Assembly (NCBI GenBank): GCA_900548735.1
Contig: URMC01000083.1
Coordinates: forward strand, 1-7,102
DNA: 7,102 nt
Source of the DNA: an uncultured Eubacteriales bacterium
GTDB taxonomy: Bacteria; Bacillota; Clostridia; Oscillospirales; CAG-272
Reading direction: 5' to 3'
A model generated the notes under the pieces. It had not been told where the DNA came from and did not search any database. It saw only the letters and a program-made list of their open reading frames with translations. Shown one piece after another: positions 1 to 4,972 of this stretch. How positions within the stretch are numbered: position 1 is the stretch's first letter; each line of letters begins with the position of its first letter. A program made the translations under genes and the position numbers.

Positions 1-489
1 GTCCCCGCAAAGCGTAACCGGTTCGGAACAGGTCAGTAACTCCGCTTCCAGTTCTTTCACGGAAAGCGCCCGGTCGGGGCAAAGGCGGGTCAGCGCCCCG
101 TTTTCCACGCGGAAAAGGGCATTGTAGACCTGCCCGCGCCGCGCGTTCATTACCGGGCAGAGCAGCCCGCCGGTGGGCACTAAATTTTCCGCCAGCGCTT
201 CCAGGGTGGAGACCCCTACGCAGGGTTTGCCTTTCCCGAACGCCAGCCCCTTGACTGTTGCCACGCCGATTCTTACCCCGGTAAAGGAGCCGGGGCCTGC
301 CGACACCGCGAAAAGGTCAATGTCGTCTACGGTTTTCCCGGTGCACCGCAACACGCTCTCTACCATCGGCAAAAGCGTTTCGCTGTGCGTGTTGCCATTG
401 TCAAGGTGAAACGCGGCAAGCGGCGCGCCGTCTGTGAGCAGGGCAACACTTGCCGCCACGGCAGTGCTGTCCATTGCGAGAATCAGCAT
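1..489 (-). CDS. tsaB: TsaB, t6A tRNA-modification scaffold protein (3' end beyond window)
   Basis: Partner of TsaD in making N6-threonylcarbamoyladenosine at position 37 of tRNAs that read ANN codons; it acts in the cytoplasm as a non-catalytic ASKHA-fold protein. The 163 visible codons are open to the window edge; the family is usually about 220-240 residues, so roughly the last quarter is missing. Visible family marks are an N-terminal ASKHA strand (ILAMDST, residues 3-9), HSETLLP at 35-41, and the signature GPGSFTGVRIG at 65-75 followed by KGLAFG. The ATG at 489 is preceded by AAAGGAG at 501-495 with a 5-nt gap, which fixes this start. It overlaps the end of tsaE by 7 bp (ATGCTGA), so translation is probably coupled. 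In many bacteria rimI and tsaD follow, but that part is not visible here. The assignment is firm. Confidence 0.95.
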   Translation of the reverse strand, partial: MLILAMDSTAVAASVALLTDGAPLAAFHLDNGNTHSETLLPMVESVLRCTGKTVDDIDLFAVSAGPGSFTGVRIGVATVKGLAFGKGKPCVGVSTLEALAENLVPTGGLLCPVMNARRGQVYNALFRVENGALTRLCPDRALSVKELEAELLTCSEPVTLCGD

Positions 490-941
490 AGGCGCTCCTT
501 TCCTTTCACGGCAACCCTGATCTCCCGTTTTTCCGGGTGCTCCGGGTCGCATTTGGCAATTCTGATTTCCAGATAGTCGTCCGGCAGGGCAAAGGGAATG
601 TTTTCGCTCCATTCCACCAGGCAAATGGCATCTTTTGTAAGATAGTCGTCATACCCGATGGAGTACAGGTCATCCTCGCCTGTAATCCGGTACATATCAA
701 AGTGGAAAACCGGCTTTTTCCCCCCGCGGTATTCGTTGACCAGCGCAAACGTAGGGGAGCGCACCGCGGCACCGGGGGCAATCCCTCCCACAATGCCGCG
801 GATCATTGCGGTTTTACCCACACCAAGGTCTCCGTAAAAGGCAACGAAAGAGGGGAGTTCTCCCGACAGCAATCGCGGGGCAAGCGCCTTTCCAAAGGCT
901 TCGGTTTCCTCCGGGGAGGCGGTGAATGTAAGCTCCGCCAT
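483..941 (-). CDS. tsaE: TsaE, ATPase of the t6A tRNA-modification system
   Basis: P-loop ATPase (YjeE family) that binds the TsaB-TsaD complex and supports multiple turnovers of t6A synthesis. The 152-residue length is normal for the family. Visible motifs are the Walker A GDLGVGKT at residues 37-44, SPTFALVNEY at 62-71 (switch-I-like region), FHFDMYR at 79-85 with the conserved Asp, GYDDYL at 96-101 and LVEWSENI at 108-115. The reading frame stays open upstream to a possible ATG at 1088, but that extension is Arg/Ser-rich, lies over the UPF0291 gene and has no family similarity. The ATG at 941 gives the expected N-terminus (MAELTF) and has AAGGAAG at 957-951 as ribosome binding site. It starts 4 bp after the UPF0291 stop and its end overlaps tsaB, so it sits inside an operon. 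Confidence 0.96.
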   Translation of the reverse strand: MAELTFTASPEETEAFGKALAPRLLSGELPSFVAFYGDLGVGKTAMIRGIVGGIAPGAAVRSPTFALVNEYRGGKKPVFHFDMYRITGEDDLYSIGYDDYLTKDAICLVEWSENIPFALPDDYLEIRIAKCDPEHPEKREIRVAVKGKERLC

Positions 942-945
942 CCCG

Positions 946-1155
946 TCAGTCTTCCTTTTTCTGCCGGAGCGGCTCTTTCGTGCCGTCCGGATAAAGCACG
1001 ACCGTGTTATCCAGCTGCGCCTTGAAACTCTTGCGGATGTCGGCAAGATATTCCTGCCTGAGCGCCGCCTGCTCGCTGATTTCCACATCGGTCAGCTTGC
1101 GCGTTTTGGAGAGGTGCGCCAGCTCGTTGATACGTTCGATTTTCTTTGCGTCCAT
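946..1155 (-). CDS. UPF0291 (DUF896/YnzC-like) small protein
   Basis: Small cytoplasmic protein of 69 residues. The pattern of an initial basic stretch, RINELAHLSK, an acidic turn, then ALRQEYLADIRKSFKAQLDN and a short polar tail ending VLYPDGTKE matches the UPF0291/DUF896 family, whose best-known member is Bacillus subtilis YnzC. Family members form a short helical hairpin; the molecular function is not established, although the B. subtilis family lies in SOS-linked and other contexts. No catalytic residues are apparent. The ATG at 1155 follows the pheT stop by 9 bp, and the ribosome binding site TAAGG overlaps that stop codon. The end lies 4 bp before tsaE. Placement between pheT and tsaE suggests co-transcription but does not by itself show a role in translation. 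No sign of truncation. Confidence 0.9.
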   Translation of the reverse strand: MDAKKIERINELAHLSKTRKLTDVEISEQAALRQEYLADIRKSFKAQLDNTVVLYPDGTKEPLRQKKED

Positions 1156-1164
1156 CGCCGTACC

Positions 1165-3564
1165 TTATGCCCTTAATGTCAGTCCCAGCTCTTTGTCAAG
1201 CAGGAACAGCACTTTTTTGGTGACTTTTTCGGCGTCGTCCACCGTCATGGTGTGGTCGCCCGCGCGCAGAACCATGCGCAGGGATACCGACTTCTTGTTT
1301 TCACCCAACTGAGGACCGCGGTAAATGTCAAATACGCGGATGTCCTCCACCAGTCGCCCGCCGGCTCTTGCCATCACGGCTTCGATCTTGCCGACTTCCA
1401 GATCCTCGTCGCATACCAGCGAGAAATCGCGGGTGATAGCGGGGAATTTGGGCAGGGGCTTGTATTCTTTTGCCGCGTTGCGGCGGTCAAACAGCAGGTC
1501 AAAGTCAACCTCGGCGGCAAACAGCGCGCACCCGGCGCTGTAATTCTCGGCAACGTGAGGGTGCAACTGCCCGAACACACCAAGCGTTTCGCCCGTTGCA
1601 AGCACGATTTTCGCGCATCTGCCGGGGTGATAGGACGGGTTGTCCGTCACGGTAACGTAAGTGACGCCGCCAATGCCTGCCAGCGTGAGCAGGTTCTGCA
1701 GCACGCCTTTGAGCGCGTAGAAATCAGTGTCACCGTAAAGCCCCAGCGTCAGCACGCGCTTTTCGGCGGGCAGCAGTTTCGCGTCCTCGTTCGGCAGATA
1801 TACGGAGCCCACTTCAAACAGGCGCACGTTTTCGTTGTTGAAATTCAGGTTTCTCGCCAGTGTTTCCAGCATCGAGGGGAGCGTGGTGGTTCTCATCACG
1901 CTGGTGTCCTCACCCAAGGGGTTGGAAATCACAACCGAGCGGCGCTCCGGCGCGTTTTCCGGCAGGCGGATTTTGTCGTAGTATTTGGGGGAGATGAACG
2001 AAAACGTCTGAATTTCGTCCAACCCCATCCCGAAGAGTGCGTGTTCCACTTCCAAAAGGAACTTCTGCTTGGGGCTTCTCCCGCCCTCGGTGGTTTCTGC
2101 CACGATATTGGTGGAGGTCAGCTTGTCATAGCCGTAAATGCGCATCACCTCTTCGGCAATGTCGTTCATGCAGGCGAGATCGGAGCGGAAGGAGGGGACG
2201 GTAATCACACCGTTTTCCACCTTGCATTCCAGTTTTTCAAGAATGGTTTTCATCTCGTCCGCGCCAAGCTCAATCCCGAGGAATTTCGCGTAGCGTTCCG
2301 GCTGGAAGGGCAGGGTCACCGCCGCTTTTTTGCCGGGATAAATGTCAATCATCCCGTCCACCACGTCACCGGCGCCAAGCAACTCCACCAGCTCGCAGGC
2401 GCGGAGCAATGCGCCCTCGCAGTTTTCGGGGTCAAGACCCTTTTCAAAGCGTGCGGAGGATTCGGTGCGCATGCCGTTTTTCTTGGCGGTGACACGGACG
2501 GAAGGACCGTTGAAGCAGGCGGATTCAAACACCACGGTCTTGGTGGTATCCTCAATTTCACTGTTTGCGCCGCCCATGACACCGGCAAGCGCGCACGCTT
2601 TCTTTTCGTCCGCAATCACCAGCATGCTGTCGTTCAGTACGTGATCGCTGTCGTCCAGCGCTTTGAACGGCTCACCGTTCCCGGCGCGGCGCACGCGGAT
2701 GGCAGAGCCGTCCAGCGATGCGTAGTCAAACGCGTGCATCGGCTGACCGTATTCCAGCATCACATAGTTGGTAATATCCACAATATTGTTGATGGGGCGC
2801 ACACCCGCGGCGTGCAGCCGCATCCGCATCCACATCGGGGAGGGGGCAATGCGCACGTTTTTGACCACCTTTGCCGCATAGCGATAGCAAAGGTCGGGCG
2901 CTTCCACGTTGACGGACAGGTAGTTTTCCACCTTGTCGCCGTCCCCGGCGCCTTTTACCGTAGGGGTATGCAGGGTGAGTTTGCGGTCAAACGATACCGC
3001 GGTTTCGCGTGCAAGACCGATCACCGAAAGGCAGTCCGGGCGGTTGGAGGTGATTTCAAACTCCACGGTCGTGTCGTTCAGCATCAGCGCCTCGCGGATG
3101 TCCATCCCCAGCTTGTCACCAAACTCCTTGCCGAGAATCAGAATGCCGTTTTCCTCTTTGCCGGGGCACTCGTGTGCGGTCAGCCCCAATTCACCCATTG
3201 AGCACAGCATCCCGTCAGAGGGAACGCCGCGCAACTTGCCGGATTTGATTACCACGCCGCCGGGCAGTTTTGCCACCGGCAGTGCCGCGGGAACGATAGC
3301 GCCCGCAAATACGTTCTGCGCGCCGGTCACGATCTGCATGATCTTCCCGCCGCCAACGTCCATCTGGCAGATCTGCAGGTGGTCGCTGTCCGGGTGCTTT
3401 TCAATGGAGTTGATGCGCGCCACCACCACGTTTTCAATCTCACTGCCGCCGACCTCAAACCCCTCCACTTTGGAGCCGGTCATGGTCATTTTATCGCAGT
3501 AATCTTTGATTGCAATATCGCTGACGTCCACAAAGTCAGCCAGCCATTTCATAGAAAGATTCAT
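1165..3564 (-). CDS. pheT: Phenylalanyl-tRNA synthetase beta subunit
   Basis: Beta chain of the (alpha-beta)2 class II synthetase that charges tRNA-Phe; in this family it binds tRNA and its B3/B4 domain hydrolyses mischarged Tyr-tRNA-Phe. The 799 residues are a normal bacterial length. Domains in order: an N-terminal segment (1-42); an EMAP-like tRNA-binding OB fold (about 43-155, with HPDSDHLQIC at 57-66 and VTGAQNV at 79-85); the B3/B4 editing domain (about 212-385, with INNIVDITNYVMLEYGQPMHAFD at 258-280 in part); the B5 domain (about 410-480, with PSFRSDL at 457-463 and EEVMRIYGYD at 471-480); a catalytic-like core (about 490-690, with NPLGEDTSVMR at 548-558); and the C-terminal FDX-ACB anticodon-binding domain (706-799, starting KFPAITRDFSL). 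The start at 3564 has AAAGGAGA at 3578-3571. That site begins within 1 nt of the pheS stop, so the two subunits are likely made in step. Confidence 0.98.
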   Translation of the reverse strand: MNLSMKWLADFVDVSDIAIKDYCDKMTMTGSKVEGFEVGGSEIENVVVARINSIEKHPDSDHLQICQMDVGGGKIMQIVTGAQNVFAGAIVPAALPVAKLPGGVVIKSGKLRGVPSDGMLCSMGELGLTAHECPGKEENGILILGKEFGDKLGMDIREALMLNDTTVEFEITSNRPDCLSVIGLARETAVSFDRKLTLHTPTVKGAGDGDKVENYLSVNVEAPDLCYRYAAKVVKNVRIAPSPMWMRMRLHAAGVRPINNIVDITNYVMLEYGQPMHAFDYASLDGSAIRVRRAGNGEPFKALDDSDHVLNDSMLVIADEKKACALAGVMGGANSEIEDTTKTVVFESACFNGPSVRVTAKKNGMRTESSARFEKGLDPENCEGALLRACELVELLGAGDVVDGMIDIYPGKKAAVTLPFQPERYAKFLGIELGADEMKTILEKLECKVENGVITVPSFRSDLACMNDIAEEVMRIYGYDKLTSTNIVAETTEGGRSPKQKFLLEVEHALFGMGLDEIQTFSFISPKYYDKIRLPENAPERRSVVISNPLGEDTSVMRTTTLPSMLETLARNLNFNNENVRLFEVGSVYLPNEDAKLLPAEKRVLTLGLYGDTDFYALKGVLQNLLTLAGIGGVTYVTVTDNPSYHPGRCAKIVLATGETLGVFGQLHPHVAENYSAGCALFAAEVDFDLLFDRRNAAKEYKPLPKFPAITRDFSLVCDEDLEVGKIEAVMARAGGRLVEDIRVFDIYRGPQLGENKKSVSLRMVLRAGDHTMTVDDAEKVTKKVLFLLDKELGLTLRA

Positions 3565-3578
3565 TTGTCGTCTCCTTT

Positions 3579-4592
3579 TCAGAACTGTTCGAGAAACCGG
3601 CGGTCGTTCTCGTAGAACAGCCGGATATCGTCGATGCCGTAGTGCTTCATTGCCACACGTTCAATGCCCATGCCGAAGGCAAACCCGCTGTAAACCTCCG
3701 GGTCGATCCCGCAGTTGGAAAGCACAAACGGGTGCACCATCCCGGCACCGAGAATTTCGATCCAGCCCTCGCCCTTGCACACGCGGCAACCCTTGCCGCC
3801 GCAGGCAAAGCAGGAAACATCCACCTCTGCCGACGGCTCGGTAAACGGGAAGTGATGGGGGCGGAAACGGATGTTGGTGTTCTCACCGAACATTTTTTTC
3901 GCAAAGGTTTCCAGCGTCCCCTTGAGGTCGCTCATCGTGATGCCTTTGTCCACCACAAGCCCCTCCATCTGATGAAAGAGCGGGGAATGGGTCGCGTCCA
4001 GCGCGTCGGAGCGGTAGACACGCCCGGGGGAGATCACGCGGATCGGGGGCTTCTGCTTCTCCATCACGCGCACCTGCACCGGCGAGGTCTGAGAGCGAAG
4101 CAGAATGTTGTCGGTAATATAAAAGGTGTCCTGCGTGTCGCGCGCGGGGTGATTTTCCGGGATGTTGAGCGCTTGGAAGTTGTAGTAGTCATACTCCACT
4201 TCGGGTCCCTCCGCAATCTGAAAGCCCATCCCGATAAAAATGTCCTCCATCTCGCGCTGTACGCGGGTCAGCGGGTGCTGATGCCCCATCGGGAGAGCGG
4301 AGCCGGGCATGGTTACGTCCAGTTTCTCGTGGCGGAGCTGGCGTTCCAGTTTCTTTTCTTTCAGTTCCGCCGCTTTTTCGTTGAGGGCGTTTTCCAGCGC
4401 CGAGCGCACCTCATTGGCAAGCTGACCGATCACCGGGCGTTCCTCTGCCGAAAGCGAACCCATCCCGCGAAGAACTGCGGTCAGTTTTCCTTTTTTGCCG
4501 AGAAAGCGAACGCGCAGCTCCTCCGGGTCGGCATCCGGGGCGGAGATTTCGTTCAGCGCGTCAGAGCGGATCTGTTCAAGTGTTTCTTTCAT
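3579..4592 (-). CDS. pheS: Phenylalanyl-tRNA synthetase alpha subunit
   Basis: Catalytic chain of phenylalanyl-tRNA synthetase: activates Phe with ATP and transfers it to tRNA-Phe. The 337 residues are typical. Residues 1-95 form the helical/coiled-coil arm that contacts tRNA (alternating charged residues at about 60-92). The class II core starts at about 105 (HPLTRVQREMEDIF). Motif 2 spans GRVYRSDALDATHSPLFHQMEG at 190-211, given here by its key residues R191, R194, H202 and E210. Motif 3 is GMGIERVAM at 307-315. A CxxC-x4-CxxC cluster (C261, C264, C269, C272) lies before the GWIEILGAGMVHP segment; this is normal for Bacillus/Clostridium PheS. The ATG at 4592 follows AAGGAAAG at 4603-4596. 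It is the first gene behind the T-box leader, with pheT starting 14 bp after its stop. Confidence 0.98.
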   Translation of the reverse strand: MKETLEQIRSDALNEISAPDADPEELRVRFLGKKGKLTAVLRGMGSLSAEERPVIGQLANEVRSALENALNEKAAELKEKKLERQLRHEKLDVTMPGSALPMGHQHPLTRVQREMEDIFIGMGFQIAEGPEVEYDYYNFQALNIPENHPARDTQDTFYITDNILLRSQTSPVQVRVMEKQKPPIRVISPGRVYRSDALDATHSPLFHQMEGLVVDKGITMSDLKGTLETFAKKMFGENTNIRFRPHHFPFTEPSAEVDVSCFACGGKGCRVCKGEGWIEILGAGMVHPFVLSNCGIDPEVYSGFAFGMGIERVAMKHYGIDDIRLFYENDRRFLEQF

Positions 4593-4629
4593 AGTCTTTC
4601 CTTTCTTTTGGCTGCCTTCCGACGGGGCG

Positions 4630-4664
4630 AAAAAATAAGCCCGCCCTGAAAAAATCAGGACGAG
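4630..4664 (-). terminator. Regulated intrinsic terminator of the pheS T-box leader
   Basis: On the minus strand a 10-bp hairpin is formed by CTCGTCCTGA (4664-4655) and TCAGGGCGGG (4649-4640), with a U-rich five-base loop and two G-U pairs. It is followed by the tail CTTATTTTTT down to 4630. When tRNA-Phe is charged this hairpin should form and stop transcription 37 bp before the pheS start codon. Confidence 0.92.
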
Positions 4665-4689
4665 GCGTCAAGCTCGCGGTACCACCCGA
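4655..4689 (-). promoter_or_regulatory. T-box antiterminator
   Basis: Alternative fold to the leader terminator. UCGGG (4689-4685) pairs with CCUGA (4659-4655), and GCGAG (4677-4673) pairs with CUCGU (4664-4660), leaving the seven-base UGGUACC bulge typical of T-boxes on one side. The bulge carries the UGGU that binds the uncharged tRNA acceptor end. The strand CTCGTCCTGA (4664-4655) is also the 5' arm of the terminator, so the two structures exclude each other. Pairings were worked out by hand and include two G-U pairs. Confidence 0.9.
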
Positions 4690-4876
4690 ATTGAAGGCAT
4701 AAAGCCAACTCTTACTTGCCGATAACGGGGCGCCCGTGCGCGACTACATATCCCCGCGCCCGCTCCGGAGGGAAAGGCAAAAACACCCGCCGCCGCCCCG
4801 TTCTCAGCCTTGCCGGGGCTCTCTGTACGCGGTTTTTGGCATCCGCCGTCTCCATCAATGCGTTTTCTTTGCATTT

Positions 4877-4904
4877 ATTATATCATATTTTTTATAAAAA
4901 TCAA
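4877..4904 (-). promoter_or_regulatory. Sigma-A type promoter of the pheST operon
   Basis: The -10 box TATAAT (4882-4877) is a perfect match, with an upstream TG at 4885-4884 making an extended -10. The -35 box TTGATT (4904-4899) matches the consensus at four of six bases, and the spacer is 16 bp. The stretch is markedly AT-rich against its GC-rich surroundings. The start point should be near 4870, just before T-box Stem I. The TG element may compensate for the weaker -35 and short spacer. Confidence 0.85.
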
Positions 4905-4924
4905 TAGGATTGCACAAATTTAGG

Positions 4925-4966
4925 CGAAAAAAGAAACTCCCCTCCCCGGAAATCCGGGGAGGGGAG
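4925..4966 (-). terminator. Intrinsic terminator of the esterase/beta-helix gene
   Basis: A perfect 13-bp stem (4937-4949 with 4954-4966) is almost all G-C with a four-base loop. On the minus strand it is followed by TTTCTTTTTT (4936-4927). The hairpin begins 6 bp after the stop codon of the upstream gene. It has no T-run in the plus direction, so it terminates only minus-strand transcription. It lies about 20-30 bp upstream of the pheS -35 box and therefore insulates the two transcription units. Confidence 0.95.
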
Positions 4967-4972
4967 CGAAAA

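Larger units (their letters stand above)
4630..4870 (-). ncRNA. T-box leader riboswitch of the pheST operon
   Basis: This cis-acting leader senses the charging state of a tRNA and controls readthrough into pheS. Read on the minus strand it shows CAGAGAG at 4825-4819 (the AG-bulge region of Stem I), then a distal Stem I helix GCCCCG (4819-4814) pairing with CGGGGC (4800-4795). A lower Stem I internal loop, bounded by AAAAAC (4837-4832) / GUUUUU (4784-4779) and GGAG (4853-4850) / CUCC (4770-4767), contains a UUC triplet at 4774-4772, which would be a Phe specifier. The T-box itself, GGGTGGTACCGCG, is at 4687-4675. The UGGU at 4684-4681 can pair with an ACCA tRNA 3' end, as expected for tRNA-Phe with discriminator A. 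The 5' end is estimated from the promoter. T-box identity is firm; the exact specifier is less so. Confidence 0.95.

Noticed and set aside
483..1088. Longer 201-residue version of TsaE starting at 1088
   Set aside because: The added N-terminal 49 residues are read out of frame across the UPF0291 gene and are Arg/Ser-rich. The ATG at 941 has a good ribosome binding site and the family N-terminus.
1252..3201. Plus-strand 649-codon open frame opposite pheT
   Set aside because: It is the antisense shadow of pheT in GC-rich DNA. Its product is rich in His, Gly, Val and Arg with no recognisable family, while the other strand gives a full-length, well-conserved PheT.
3777..3812. Four-cysteine CxxC-x4-CxxC cluster in PheS as an unusual metal site
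   Set aside because: The same cluster occurs in ordinary Firmicute PheS, including Bacillus subtilis from memory, so it is a normal family feature.
3642..4649. Plus-strand 335-codon open frame opposite pheS
   Set aside because: Same explanation: shadow of pheS, with His/Leu/Arg-rich composition and no ribosome binding site or family match. It also runs into the T-box terminator region.
4668..4874. Small minus-strand ORF (68 codons) across the T-box leader, a possible leader peptide
   Set aside because: Its ATG at 4874 lies only 3 nt after the -10 box, upstream of the expected transcription start, and it has no ribosome binding site. The sequence is explained by the structured T-box RNA.
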